This document shows, piece after piece, positions 40,033-50,783 of a stretch of 64,000 nt of DNA. Position 1 is the first letter of the stretch, and each line of letters opens with the position of its first letter. The DNA comes from CAXNKG01 sp964202965 (GTDB lineage Bacteria; Acidobacteriota; Vicinamibacteria; Vicinamibacterales; UBA2999): NCBI GenBank assembly GCA_964202965.1, contig CAXNKG010000003.1:62001-126000 (forward strand), read 5' to 3'. The notes beneath the pieces are model-generated. The model was not told the DNA's origin and did not search any database. It saw only the letters and a list, made by a program, of their open reading frames with translations. The position numbers and the translations under genes were made by a program.

Positions 40033-41322
40033 TCAGAGAAAGTCCGACCGGACGGCGCCGACGAACCGATCGATCTCCTCGATCGACGTGTAGATGTTCG
40101 GGGTCACCCGGACGGCGCTGTAATCCAGCACGGGACCCGGGAGTCCCTGGTTGACTGCCGCGCTGATCACGATGCCATGTTTCTGCAGCATCGCAGGAAC
40201 AACCGTAGCCGCATTCACCCGATCGATGGCGAAGCTCGCCAGTCCCCACGTCTCGTTCGGCTCGAGACTCGACAGAATCCGCACCTGCGGACGGCTCCGC
40301 AGGCCGTTGATCCACCGCATCGTCAGGTAACGGAGCCGGGCCGCCTTCCGTTCCGCTCCCACCGCGCGGTGAAATGTCAGCGCCTCGGCGATTGCCGCCC
40401 GGGCCGCCGCCGGATGCGTGCCGATCTCTTCGAACTTCCGGATGTCGCCGCGCATCGAGTCGAGGGCGGCATAGAGCGGCCACACCCGCTCGATCGTCTC
40501 CCGGCGGACGTACAGCAATCCCGTACCATGCGGAGCCATGAGCCACTTGTTGAGGCTCGTGCCGTACAGGTCGCACTCGAGTTCGCGCAGCTGAAACGGA
40601 ACGTGGCCCAGGGCCTGGGCGCCGTCGACGATGCTCACGATGCCGCGCGACCGGGCGAGGCGGCTCAACTCGCGAACCGGAAACAGCTGTCCCGTCGTGT
40701 TGGTGATGTGGCAGACGTGCATGACGCGCGTGCGCGGCGTGATCGCGCTCTCGAACCGCTGGATCAGATCGGCCGCCGTCGTGGGCACCGGGAACTGCAC
40801 ACGCTTCACGACGATGCCGTCACGGCGCGCGCGCTGATCCCAGAGCCAGAGCATCCGCGTATAGTCCTGGTCTGTGGTCAGGACCTCGTCGCCCCGCTCC
40901 AAGTCCAGGCCCAGCTGCGCAATGTGGAGCGACTCGGTGGCATTGCGCGTGAACGCCAGTTCCGCCGGGTCGCAGCCGAACTCCATCGCGAGGTCGCGGC
41001 GAACCCCGTCGAGGCGCTGCTCGATCAGCGTGCGGTAGTGGACCGGCAACCGGTTCGTGTCGTCGAGGTGTCGCTTGAACGCCTCGTGCACCGTCTGCGG
41101 GCTCGGCGAGCTGTTGCCGTTATTGAGATTCATCAGCGCCGGATCGAGCGTGAAGGCCTGCCGGACCTCCCGCCAGTACGGCTCGATGACCGCCACCTCC
41201 TCGGCCGACTGCTGCCCCGCCTGGAGGCCGGCTGCCGCCAGGGCGTCGAGACTGAACGGTCGTGTCACTCCGGCCGCGCCTACGGCCGCTGACGTACGGA
41301 GGAAATCGCGGCGGCTGAACAT
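40033..41322 (-). CDS. Tat-exported class V aminotransferase-fold PLP enzyme
   Basis: A 429-aa PLP-dependent enzyme related to isopenicillin N epimerases and cysteine desulfurases. A twin-arginine signal opens the protein (FSRRDFLRTSAAVGAAGVT), so it is exported folded with cofactor. The PLP lysine is in GTSLNKWLMAPHGTG, the Asp that holds the pyridine nitrogen in SIVDGAQALGH, and the N-terminal NNGNSSPSPQTVHEAF and FTRNATESLH segments bind phosphate. The substrate is unknown. A -10 hexamer lies 8 nt before the ATG, divergent from an MBL hydrolase promoter. Confidence 0.9.
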   Translation of the reverse strand: MFSRRDFLRTSAAVGAAGVTRPFSLDALAAAGLQAGQQSAEEVAVIEPYWREVRQAFTLDPALMNLNNGNSSPSPQTVHEAFKRHLDDTNRLPVHYRTLIEQRLDGVRRDLAMEFGCDPAELAFTRNATESLHIAQLGLDLERGDEVLTTDQDYTRMLWLWDQRARRDGIVVKRVQFPVPTTAADLIQRFESAITPRTRVMHVCHITNTTGQLFPVRELSRLARSRGIVSIVDGAQALGHVPFQLRELECDLYGTSLNKWLMAPHGTGLLYVRRETIERVWPLYAALDSMRGDIRKFEEIGTHPAAARAAIAEALTFHRAVGAERKAARLRYLTMRWINGLRSRPQVRILSSLEPNETWGLASFAIDRVNAATVVPAMLQKHGIVISAAVNQGLPGPVLDYSAVRVTPNIYTSIEEIDRFVGAVRSDFL

Positions 41323-41330
41323 CGCCGCTG

Positions 41331-41336
41331 ATCGTA
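41331..41336 (-). promoter_or_regulatory. -10 element TACGAT for the PLP enzyme (leaderless)
   Basis: TACGAT on the minus strand, 8 nt before ATG 41322. It is back to back with the TAGAAT element at 41351, so both divergent transcripts would be leaderless. Confidence 0.5.
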
Positions 41337-41350
41337 TCCGATGTGTGCGT

Positions 41351-41356
41351 TAGAAT
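41351..41356 (+). promoter_or_regulatory. -10 element TAGAAT for MBL gene (leaderless)
   Basis: TAGAAT ends 8 nt before ATG 41365. It is incompatible with the longer frame start at 41341 and supports the shorter protein. Confidence 0.55.
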
Positions 41357-41364
41357 TGGACGCT

Positions 41365-42276
41365 ATGCGGACTGTGCTCCTCTGTATTGCGCTGGCCCTC
41401 GCGGCGGCGGCAACTGATTCAGCGCGATTCCCTGTCAGCGCGCAGACCGCTTCCTGGAGCGCCGACATCGCCGACATCCGCCGCGCGGCAGCGCTGATTC
41501 CAGGCGCGAAGCCGGCACGGCTCAACTTCTTGAAATTTGCTGCGAGTCTCCGGACAAAGAACTTCTCGGTCCAGGGCGCGCCCGCGACGCCGAGCGTCCA
41601 GGCACGGACCGCGTTCCAGGTGATGTATCCCGATTCCTACGTGATGGTGGACGCGGGCATGGACCAGGCGGTCCACGACTTCTTCGGCCGGGGCACGAAG
41701 GAGCCCTACGACCCGGCGGCCGCGGCGCAGGTCGCGAAGGCGGTCGAGGGTGCCCGGATGATTCTTGTGACGCACGAACATGGCGATCACGTCGCCGGCG
41801 TGATCCGCGGCCCGCAGGCCGCGCAGTTTGCGGCGAAGACCATTCTGACCCGGACGCAGGTGGAGGTCCTGACGACCAAGCCGCAGATGCCGGAGATCCT
41901 CCTCACCGCCGAGCAGGCGCGACGCTTCATCGTCGTCGACTACGACAAGTACCTGCCCGTCGCGCCCGGGATTGTGCTCATCAAGGCGGGGGGCCATACG
42001 CCCGGGTCGCAGATGGTCTTCGTGACGCTCGCCTCTGGCCGTGAGTACCTGCTGATTGGCGACGCCACCTGGCACATGGACGGCGTCCGGGAGATGAAGG
42101 GTAAGGCCGCGCCCTGGGTCACGGAAGACGTGCCCGCGGTTCTCGATCAGCTCCGATGGCTGAATCAGCTGTCGAAGAGCGACCCCACGCTCGTGATCGT
42201 CGCAAGCCACGACGAAGAGCAGCACGCCGAACTGGTGAGCACGAAGGTGCTCACCAACCGCCTGGAACTACGCTAG
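41365..42276 (+). CDS. exported metallo-beta-lactamase-fold hydrolase
   Basis: A 303-aa MBL-fold protein with a signal peptide (VLLCIALALAAAATDSARFPVSAQ). The metal motif is THEHGDHVAG (H-x-H-x-D-H), followed by the histidine in KAGGHTPGSQM, the aspartate in LLIGDATWH and a final histidine in IVASHDEEQH. The substrate is unknown. Start ATG 41365 follows the -10 hexamer at 41351. It is divergent from the Tat PLP enzyme and 29 nt upstream of a DinB gene. Confidence 0.87.
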   Translation: MRTVLLCIALALAAAATDSARFPVSAQTASWSADIADIRRAAALIPGAKPARLNFLKFAASLRTKNFSVQGAPATPSVQARTAFQVMYPDSYVMVDAGMDQAVHDFFGRGTKEPYDPAAAAQVAKAVEGARMILVTHEHGDHVAGVIRGPQAAQFAAKTILTRTQVEVLTTKPQMPEILLTAEQARRFIVVDYDKYLPVAPGIVLIKAGGHTPGSQMVFVTLASGREYLLIGDATWHMDGVREMKGKAAPWVTEDVPAVLDQLRWLNQLSKSDPTLVIVASHDEEQHAELVSTKVLTNRLELR

Positions 42277-42305
42277 AACACGTCGCCACCATACAGGGAG
42301 GATCC

Positions 42306-42854
42306 ATGAGCTATTACGGAGCCAGCGATCTGGCCGCCGCATTCCGTCAGGTACGCGCCAATACGATTCAAATCGCCGAAGACATTCCCGAGAATAAGTA
42401 CGACTTCCGGGCCGCCCCCGACTGCCGCACGGTCGGCCAGGCACTCGTCCATATCGCCGTGGCCCATCCCGGCATGCATCTGAAGATCCACCAGGGGAAA
42501 GTGACCGACCTGGCCGCCTTCAATTTCATGGAGTACTTTCAGAAAGCCGGGATCGAAGAGACGAGGCCGCGGTCGAAAAGCGAGATCGTTGCGCTGCTGA
42601 AAGCGGAGGGCGAGACGTTTGCCGCCTTCCTCGGCGGGCTGTCTGACGCGTTTCTCGCCGAACCGGTGACGATGCCCGAGGGCGCCCAGCCGCCGACGAA
42701 GACGCGCTTCGAGATGCTGTCGTCAGCGAAGGAACACGAGATGCACCACCGTGGTCAGCTGATGCTGGTGCAGCGCATGCTCGGCGTGACGCCGCACCTG
42801 ACGCGCCAGATGCAGGAGCGTATGGCGGCCCGCGCCGCCGCCCCAGCCCGCTAG
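42306..42854 (+). CDS. DinB family protein
   Basis: A 182-aa four-helix-bundle protein of the DinB/YfiT type. The metal histidines lie in GQALVHIAVAHPG (first His) and in KEHEMHHRGQLMLVQRMLG (the H-x-x-x-H pair). Such proteins include bacillithiol and mycothiol transferases and many uncharacterised metalloenzymes. GGGAGGA lies about 4 nt before the ATG, a real SD, so this gene is probably read from the upstream MBL transcript. Confidence 0.88.
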   Translation: MSYYGASDLAAAFRQVRANTIQIAEDIPENKYDFRAAPDCRTVGQALVHIAVAHPGMHLKIHQGKVTDLAAFNFMEYFQKAGIEETRPRSKSEIVALLKAEGETFAAFLGGLSDAFLAEPVTMPEGAQPPTKTRFEMLSSAKEHEMHHRGQLMLVQRMLGVTPHLTRQMQERMAARAAAPAR

Positions 42855-42859
42855 CCAGT

Positions 42860-42865
42860 TACACT
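42860..42865 (+). promoter_or_regulatory. -10 element TACACT for ABC operon (leaderless)
   Basis: TACACT ends 7 nt before ATG 42873. With a leaderless transcript there is no room for a leader riboswitch such as a TPP element. Confidence 0.6.
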
Positions 42866-42872
42866 CTGCGCC

Positions 42873-43955
42873 ATGGGTTGCTGCGACGCCACCAATACGG
42901 CGCTCGACGGCATGGTCCGCCGCACTGGCGACGGGCCTGCCGTTCCCGCGCCGCCTCTCGATCGCCGCTCGGCGATCAAGGGGCTGGCCGTGGCCGCCGG
43001 CGGCCTGACGCTGGCCGCCTGCAGTCGCAGCGAACCCGGCTCGCCAGCGGTCCGGCTGGCGTTCTGCGGGCAGCTCCTCTGCGTCGTGCCCTATGAGGTG
43101 GCGCGCGCCCGCGGCCACTTCGCGGCCGAGGGGCTGAACGTGGAGCTGGTCTACACGCGCGGCGGCAATGCCGCCATGCAGGCGCTCGTCGGCGGCGCCG
43201 TGGAATACGCCGGTACGTCCTTCGACGTCGTCATCCAGGCAGCAGCCAACGGAGCGGCCGTCCGACGCTTTGCGTCGACCGGCCGGCTTCCCCTGTACGC
43301 GCTCGCCGTGGCCCCGGCGAAGAGCGGCGCCATTCGCACCGTGCGCGACCTGCAGGGCACGACAGTCGCGATCTCCGGCCAGGGCAACGCCGACCATGCG
43401 CTGCTCCTCTTCCTGCTCGACCAGGCGGGTGTCGACGCCTCTCAGGTCAGCCTGGCGACAATCGGCACCAACGTCTACGACGCGCTTCGCATCGGACAGG
43501 TGGACGCCGCCATGCTCCAGGAACCGGCGCTGACGCTGATCGTCGCGGCCGGCGGCCGCGAGCTCGTCAACTTCATGGACCTCGACGAGGCCAGCGCGCA
43601 CCTCGGAGGCCCGTACGAGTTCATGGGCGTGTCGGTCCGCGCCGCGGAACGCGATGCGCGCCTCCCGGAGATGCGCCGGCTGGGGGCGGCCCTCGTTCGC
43701 GGCCTTGCCGACACCCGGACGATGCCGGCGGCGGACATCGTCGCGTCGCTGCCGGAGGCGCTCGTCGCGGGGAGCGATGTGCCGCAGCTCGTGGGAATCC
43801 TCGATCGGTACCGGCTGTCGCTGTACCCGGAGAGCATCGCCACCGATCTCGCCGCAGCACAGCGGGTCGTCAGGGCCCAGGAAATCGCCGGAATGCTGGC
43901 ACCGGGCCGCCTTGATGCTGCCGCCGTCATCGACACATCCGTTGCCGGGTCCTGA
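42873..43955 (+). CDS. Tat-type lipoprotein, NMT1/THI5-like ABC substrate-binding protein
   Basis: A 360-aa solute-binding protein. The N-terminus carries a long n-region with MGCCDAT, then a twin-arginine-like signal DRRSAIKGLAVAAGGLTLAAC whose lipobox cysteine is at about residue 50. The mature part fits the NMT1/THI5 fold: RLAFCGQLLCVVPYEVARARGHFAAEG, ELVYTRGGNAAMQALVGGAVEYAGT and the DLQGTTVAISGQG hinge. Relatives bind nitrate, taurine, aliphatic sulfonates or pyrimidine precursors. ATP-binding and permease genes follow directly. The ATG at 42873 is backed by a -10 hexamer at the leaderless distance. Confidence 0.88.
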   Translation: MGCCDATNTALDGMVRRTGDGPAVPAPPLDRRSAIKGLAVAAGGLTLAACSRSEPGSPAVRLAFCGQLLCVVPYEVARARGHFAAEGLNVELVYTRGGNAAMQALVGGAVEYAGTSFDVVIQAAANGAAVRRFASTGRLPLYALAVAPAKSGAIRTVRDLQGTTVAISGQGNADHALLLFLLDQAGVDASQVSLATIGTNVYDALRIGQVDAAMLQEPALTLIVAAGGRELVNFMDLDEASAHLGGPYEFMGVSVRAAERDARLPEMRRLGAALVRGLADTRTMPAADIVASLPEALVAGSDVPQLVGILDRYRLSLYPESIATDLAAAQRVVRAQEIAGMLAPGRLDAAAVIDTSVAGS

Positions 43956-44711
43956 GTGCTTCGCATCGAGGGGCTGACGGTCGGCTACGGCGCCGAGCCG
44001 ATTCTCGAGGGGGTCGATCTCGCCGTGCTGCCGGGACAGTTCGTGAGCCTCGTCGGCCCCTCCGGGTCGGGCAAGACGAGCATCCTGCGTGCAGTCACCC
44101 ACCTGCTCGAGCCGCAGCACGGCACGATCGCGCTGAATATCCCGCCGGCCGACGTCGGGTTCCTCTTTCAGGATGACGCGCTGCTGCCCTGGAGGGATGT
44201 GCGGGCGAACGTGTCGCTCGGCCTGCGCATTCGAGGAGTGGCTGCCGCCGACGCCGCCGATCGCGCCGACTCGTGGATCGCGTCGCTCGGACTCGAAGGC
44301 CTCGGCGATCGCTATCCCCGTCAGCTGTCCGGCGGGCAGCGCAAGCGCGTGGCGCTCGCGCAGGTGCTGGCCCTCGAGCCCCGTCTGCTGCTGATGGACG
44401 AACCGTTCGCCTCACTCGACGCCATCGTCCGGGTCCGGATCACCGAGGAACTGCTCGGCTGGGTCGAGCGCAAGCACCTGACGGTGCTCCTGGTCACGCA
44501 CGATCTCGATGAGGCTGTGACGTTGTCGGATGCGGTCTATGTCCTCTCGCACGGTCCCCGTGCCGGGATACTCGCGCGGCACGCCGTCGACATCCCGCGG
44601 CCGCGCCACGTCCTGGAGTCGCGCGCCCACCAGCGGTTCGCGCCGCTCGTGCAGCGGCTCTGGGATGACCTGGGCGGCGATCGTCCCCGAACACCGCAGG
44701 AGGACCAGTGA
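43956..44711 (+). CDS. ABC transporter ATP-binding protein (NitT/TauT type)
   Basis: ATPase of the importer, 251 aa from GTG 43956, directly after the substrate-binding protein stop. Walker A VGPSGSGKTS, Q-loop FLFQDDALLPWRDV (typical of nitrate/sulfonate/taurine importers), signature LSGGQRKRVALAQVL with a Lys-Arg variation, Walker B LLMDEPFASLD and switch VTHDLDEAV. The C-terminal 45 residues fit the family without an extra domain. It overlaps the permease gene by 4 nt. Confidence 0.93.
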   Translation: MLRIEGLTVGYGAEPILEGVDLAVLPGQFVSLVGPSGSGKTSILRAVTHLLEPQHGTIALNIPPADVGFLFQDDALLPWRDVRANVSLGLRIRGVAAADAADRADSWIASLGLEGLGDRYPRQLSGGQRKRVALAQVLALEPRLLLMDEPFASLDAIVRVRITEELLGWVERKHLTVLLVTHDLDEAVTLSDAVYVLSHGPRAGILARHAVDIPRPRHVLESRAHQRFAPLVQRLWDDLGGDRPRTPQEDQ

Positions 44712-45466
44712 CGACGCCACTGCGGCGCGGCCTCCGCCGGGCGGCCGCCGCCCTCATCCTGCTGACGGCGTGGGAAGGCGCATCGCGTGCGGGCTGGGTC
44801 GATCCGTTCTATGCCCCGGCTCCGTCGCGAGTGGCCGCGGTGCTGGCCTCGATCGTCGCCGACGGCAGCATCTGGGTCCACCTTCAGGCCACACTCACGG
44901 CGGCGCTCGCCGGCCTCCTCGGCGGATTGCTCCTGGGCATCCTGCTCGGATTCGCGGCGGCACTGGTCCCCTGGCTCGCCGAGCTCCTCGAGCCGGTGAT
45001 GATTCTCTTGAATGCCATCCCGCGCGTCATCCTGGCGCCGTTGTTCGTGATCTGGCTGGGGATTGGGCTCGCCTCGAAGGTGGCGCTGGCGTTGATCCTT
45101 GTGGCCGTGCTGATTTTTTTCGCTGTGTACAGCGGCATTCGCGAGGTGGACCGGCGGCTCGTCGAGCGCGTCCGTACGCTCGGGGGCGGCAGGCGCGCCC
45201 TCATCGAAGAGGTCTACGTCCCGTCCATTACCGCGTGGGTGCTCGGCAACCTGAAGATTGCCGTCGGGTTCGCGTTTACGGGCGCCGTGGTGGGTGAATT
45301 CGTCGCCTCGAGCCGGGGGCTGGGATACCTGCTGCAGTTCGCGCAGAGCACGTACAACGCGGCACTCACGATCGCGCTGATCGCGGTCATCATGGTCTGT
45401 GCGCTCGTGCTGTTCTCGGCAGCCGAATGGGTGGAGCGGCGGCTGCTGCGGTGGCGGTACGTCTAG
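44708..45466 (+). CDS. ABC transporter permease (NitT/TauT type)
   Basis: Membrane subunit of 252 aa with about six helices. The EAA-type cytoplasmic loop is VRTLGGGRRALIEEVYVPSI, contacting the ATPase. The end sequence GEFVASSRGLGYLLQFAQSTYN is typical of SsuC/TauC/ThiX-like permeases. Start GTG 44708 overlaps the ATPase stop (GTGA). With the two upstream genes it completes a three-component importer whose substrate is not revealed by the context. Confidence 0.92.
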   Translation: MTTPLRRGLRRAAAALILLTAWEGASRAGWVDPFYAPAPSRVAAVLASIVADGSIWVHLQATLTAALAGLLGGLLLGILLGFAAALVPWLAELLEPVMILLNAIPRVILAPLFVIWLGIGLASKVALALILVAVLIFFAVYSGIREVDRRLVERVRTLGGGRRALIEEVYVPSITAWVLGNLKIAVGFAFTGAVVGEFVASSRGLGYLLQFAQSTYNAALTIALIAVIMVCALVLFSAAEWVERRLLRWRYV

Positions 45467-45468
45467 GG

Positions 45469-45474
45469 TATAGT
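45469..45474 (+). promoter_or_regulatory. -10 element TATAGT with SD-containing leader for alpha/beta hydrolase
   Basis: TATAGT lies at the end of the permease gene. The predicted leader of about 20 nt contains TAAGGAGA (45485-45492), 8 nt before ATG 45500. A contrast to the leaderless neighbours. Confidence 0.55.
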
Positions 45475-45499
45475 TCCGCTCCAGTAAGGAGAACGCCTC

Positions 45500-46435
45500 A
45501 TGTCAAGAACCTTCGTGATGGCTGTGGCCATCGGGACCCTGTCGATCCTGTCTTCGCCTGTCGCACACGCGCAGCGTCCCGCCGAGGACGCGGGCGGCTT
45601 CTCCGCATTCCTGGCAACCGGCACGCAGGTCAACGCAAACATCACCTATCTCACAGCGTCTGGCGTCGATCTGAAGCTCGACGTCTACCGTCCGCGTGGA
45701 ACCGAGCCGCGGCCGACCGCGATCCTGCTGCACGGCGGCGGCTATCGGATTGGCTCGACGAAGGAGGCGTTTGCCCTCAACGTCGTCCCGTGGCTGCAGA
45801 TGGGATGGAACGCGATCAACGTCGAGTACCGCTCCAGCGGCCACGCGCTGGCGCCGGCCGCGGTGGAAGACGTGCGTTGCGCCCTCCGTTGGGCGACGCA
45901 AAACGCCAAGGAATACAACATCGATCCCAACCGGATCGTGCTGACAGGCCAGTCCGCCGGCGGCCATCTCGCCTCGATCGGCGGGGTCGTCCCTGAATCG
46001 GCCGGCCTCGATCGCCGCTGCCCGGGACGCGAGCCCGTCAAAGTGGCCGCAATCGTCAGCTGGTACGGCGTGTTCGATTACACGGTGCTGGTCGAGGATC
46101 CGACGCGCGACTACGCAGTGTCCTGGATCGGCCCGCAGCCGAACCGGATGGAGGTCGCCCGGCTGGTTTCCTCGATGACGCACATCCGCCCCGGTCTGCC
46201 GCCGCTGCTCCATATTCACGGCGACGCCGATCCGACCGTGCCCTACGATCAGGGCGTGCGGGAGGTCGAGGCGATGAAGAAGGCCGGCAACACGGCGGAG
46301 CTCTTCACGGTGCCGGGCGGACGCCACGGGAACTTCCCGCGCGACCAGGTGCTCCGTATCTGGACAACGATCGAAGCGTTCCTCGCGAAGAACGGCCTGA
46401 CCAAGGGCACCGCGCCGCAAACGGCGCAGCGGTAG
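45500..46435 (+). CDS. exported alpha/beta hydrolase (BD-FAE/esterase type)
   Basis: A 311-aa secreted esterase-like enzyme. Signal peptide: FVMAVAIGTLSILSSPVAHAQ. The oxyanion-hole motif is LLHGGGYRIGS, the nucleophile elbow GQSAGGHLAS (G-x-S-x-G), the acid lies in HIHGDADPTVPYDQ and the histidine in GGRHGNFPRDQ. This matches the BD-FAE/hormone-sensitive-lipase-like group of carbohydrate or small-ester hydrolases. A normal leader with SD precedes it. It is convergent with katG; a hairpin lies between. Confidence 0.9.
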   Translation: MSRTFVMAVAIGTLSILSSPVAHAQRPAEDAGGFSAFLATGTQVNANITYLTASGVDLKLDVYRPRGTEPRPTAILLHGGGYRIGSTKEAFALNVVPWLQMGWNAINVEYRSSGHALAPAAVEDVRCALRWATQNAKEYNIDPNRIVLTGQSAGGHLASIGGVVPESAGLDRRCPGREPVKVAAIVSWYGVFDYTVLVEDPTRDYAVSWIGPQPNRMEVARLVSSMTHIRPGLPPLLHIHGDADPTVPYDQGVREVEAMKKAGNTAELFTVPGGRHGNFPRDQVLRIWTTIEAFLAKNGLTKGTAPQTAQR

Positions 46436-46446
46436 CAGCGGTCCAA

Positions 46447-46471
46447 GGGGCGAGCCCGGCCGACTCGCCCC
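46447..46471. terminator. hairpin between convergent hydrolase and katG
   Basis: Perfect 8-bp stem GGGGCGAG/CTCGCCCC with a 9-nt loop in the 48-bp convergent gap. No U-tract follows, so it may be a weak terminator or only a 3'-end protecting structure. Confidence 0.5.
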
Positions 46472-46483
46472 GCATCTCGCTCC

Positions 46484-48679
<2,196 letters not shown>

Positions 48680-48785
48680 GGTTTGACGATGACCAGATTT
48701 GAAGATCAGATGGTGTGAGGGTCGTAGCCGACCGGGTCTGTCGTCAGCATAAAGCAATTACTGGAGTCATTCCAGATGTCCGGGC

Positions 48786-48817
48786 AAAAAAAGGGCCGGG
48801 ATACGCCCCCGGCCCTT
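48786..48817 (-). terminator. intrinsic terminator of the DUF5666 lipoprotein gene
   Basis: A 10-bp stem, AAGGGCCGGG with CCCGGCCCTT, is followed on the minus strand by a run of seven T. It lies 25 nt beyond the stop of the DUF5666 gene, in the 162-bp gap before katG. The rest of that gap shows no gene. Confidence 0.85.
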
Positions 48818-48841
48818 CCTGCCCGACACCCGCCTGCGTGG

Positions 48842-49633
48842 CTAATCCAGTTCGACCTTCGTCGCCAGAATCGACCCGTCGGTCTGCAGCGTTCCCTTCA
48901 CCTCGACACCCTGGGCATTCGCCAGCGCCCTGCACAGCACGTCGTCGAACTTCGTCGCGGCGTTGGTCGTGATCTTCGTCGTCGTGACAGTGGTCGTGCC
49001 CGACACGACGTTGAACGTGAGCGCGGGGCAGGTCCCTGTCAGGCCCGTAATCTTCCCCTCGACCTTCGCGCCGTCATCGTCCTCGTCATCATCATCGTCG
49101 ACGTCATGATCCATGTCCTCGACCTTGATTTCGGTCGCCGTGAACATGGTCTCGGTGGTCGTCGTCGCCGTGGTGCCCTTCACCTCCACGCGGTCGCCCA
49201 CCTGGATGGCCGCCAGCGTCAGGGTACGGTGACCGTGACGAATCCTGGTCCCCGCCGGGACCGTCACGACGACGCCGCGCACCGTCAACGAGGTGGCTGA
49301 CACGGCGGTGACGAATCCGGACAAGCTGCCGCGACGGCCTTCCGGACCGCGCCGTTCGTCGTCCTCATCATCGTCCTTGCCTTTGCCCTTGTCATTCCCT
49401 CCGCCATTGCCGCTGTTCCCGCGACCATGGCCGTTGCTGAGCGCATCGAACGTGTCGGAGAACGATGAGACGGTGGCGACGTCCCTCTCGGCGTCCGCGG
49501 TCAGCGCCGTTGGACCGACGAGGGTGCCGGGCGAACCGGACGTTGACAACGGAGATCCCTGACCGCATCCAACGGTGACAAACGCCGCGATGCACGAGAC
49601 CACAAGCAGGGAGCGCACACGATTCCAGGTCAT
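48842..49633 (-). CDS. DUF5666-like lipoprotein with acidic low-complexity linkers
   Basis: A 263-aa lipoprotein. The signal peptide ends in a lipobox (FVTVGC, Cys at about 23). After a Gly/Asn-rich and Asp/Glu/Lys-rich linker (NGHGRGNSGNGGGNDKGKGK) come two beta-rich repeats of the DUF5666 type: GFVTAVSATSLTVRGVVVTV to VGDRVEVKGT, and AKVEGKITGLTGTCPALTFNV to VEVKGTLQTDGSILATKVELD, separated by an acidic DHDVDDDDDEDDD run. DUF5666 domains are OB-like; function unknown. GGAGG lies 6 nt before ATG 49633. Ends at a strong terminator. Confidence 0.85.
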   Translation of the reverse strand: MTWNRVRSLLVVSCIAAFVTVGCGQGSPLSTSGSPGTLVGPTALTADAERDVATVSSFSDTFDALSNGHGRGNSGNGGGNDKGKGKDDDEDDERRGPEGRRGSLSGFVTAVSATSLTVRGVVVTVPAGTRIRHGHRTLTLAAIQVGDRVEVKGTTATTTTETMFTATEIKVEDMDHDVDDDDDEDDDGAKVEGKITGLTGTCPALTFNVVSGTTTVTTTKITTNAATKFDDVLCRALANAQGVEVKGTLQTDGSILATKVELD

Positions 49634-49825
49634 ACCGATCCTCCGGGGGGAGGAAGCGGTGAACCCAAGCGCAAGCATCGTTCCACCGGACCCAGACCGC
49701 TCGCAAGTCACACAGTGTCAGTGGATTACCGGGGGGTACGTCCGGATACGTACCGATGCTGCCGTCCGGGGCCTTCGAGCAGAATTTACCTGGCACCCAC
49801 AAAAAAGAGCGGGGCCGCCGTACAG

Positions 49826-49850
49826 CAAAACGGCCCGGAAGCCCGGGCCG
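49826..49850 (-). terminator. intrinsic terminator behind tRNA-Pro
   Basis: CGGCCCGG/CCGGGCCG stem with an AAGC/GCTT loop, followed on the minus strand by TTTTG. It begins 15 nt past the tRNA 3' end. Confidence 0.8.
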
Positions 49851-49862
49851 CTGTGAGGTTTG

Positions 49863-49941
<79 letters not shown>

Positions 49942-49965
49942 ACTGAAGTACTCAGCTTATCAGAC

Positions 49966-50724
49966 TTACCGGACCGACGTCGTCGCCTGCAACTGCTTCA
50001 CGTACGCCATCGCGTCGTGGGCCGTCATATCGGGCTGCAGCGGCGTGATCGAGATATAGCCGTCGCGCACCGCCTGATAGTCAGAGCGATCGTGCGGCTC
50101 CCAGGTGTTCTCGCCCTCCTCAATCCAGTAATAGGCGCTTCCGCGGGGGTCGATCCGCTTATCCACGATCGTGACGTGGTTCCGCCGGGCCTGAACCGTA
50201 GTGCGAAACCCCTTGTTCGCGCCAAATGGCACGTTGATGTTGAGCAGCGTGAACCGCGGCATCCCCTGCTCGATCACGGCGGAGGCGATCGTTCGCGCGG
50301 CCGCAGCCGACGGGCCGAACTCGAACTCGTTCTTCCGCCGGTAGTTCTCGGTGGAGATGGCGATGCTCGGAATCCCGAGGAGCGCCCCTTCGAGCGCCCC
50401 GGAGACCGTGCCCGAGTACGTGACGTCGTCGCCCAGGTTCCATCCCTTGTTGATCCCAGACACGATCAGGTCCGGCTTCCCGCCGAGCACGTGCGCGATG
50501 GCGACGTTCACGCAGTCGGTAGGCGTACCGTCGACGGCAAACACATTTGCTGCACTCTTCTCGAGCCGCAGCGGGCGACGGAGCGTCAGCGCGTGGCCGA
50601 TCGCGCTCGCCTCCTGAGTCGGCGCGACGATGACGACCTCGCCGAGGGGTGCAAGCGCCTGCGCAAGAGCGTGAATTCCTTCAGACTGGACGCCGTCGTC
50701 ATTGGTGACGAGTATTCGAGGCAT
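49966..50724 (-). CDS. surE: 5'/3'-nucleotidase SurE
   Basis: Stationary-phase survival nucleotidase, 252 aa, dephosphorylating nucleoside monophosphates and short polyphosphates. The metal site MPRILVTNDDGVQSEGI opens the protein, and VSGINKGWNLGDDVTYSGTVSGA (about residues 90-112) provides the second set of ligands. I start at ATG 50724; seven further upstream residues lie in the promoter region. A TAAGAT hexamer ends 11 nt before that ATG. It is convergent with nothing nearby and precedes tRNA-Pro. Confidence 0.95.
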   Translation of the reverse strand: MPRILVTNDDGVQSEGIHALAQALAPLGEVVIVAPTQEASAIGHALTLRRPLRLEKSAANVFAVDGTPTDCVNVAIAHVLGGKPDLIVSGINKGWNLGDDVTYSGTVSGALEGALLGIPSIAISTENYRRKNEFEFGPSAAAARTIASAVIEQGMPRFTLLNINVPFGANKGFRTTVQARRNHVTIVDKRIDPRGSAYYWIEEGENTWEPHDRSDYQAVRDGYISITPLQPDMTAHDAMAYVKQLQATTSVR

Positions 50725-50735
50725 TGGAACTTCCG

Positions 50736-50741
50736 ATCTTA
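50736..50741 (-). promoter_or_regulatory. -10 element TAAGAT for surE
   Basis: TAAGAT on the minus strand, 11 nt before ATG 50724; leader of about four or five nucleotides. It overlaps the longer possible surE frame, supporting the shorter start. Confidence 0.5.
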
Positions 50742-50783
50742 ACATCGCGGTCCAGGCTGAAGCCGTCGTACGATTGAGCTGCG

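Noticed and set aside
42855..42873. TPP or other riboswitch before the THI5-like ABC operon
   Set aside because: The -10 element lies 7 nt before the ATG, leaving no leader in which a riboswitch could fold.
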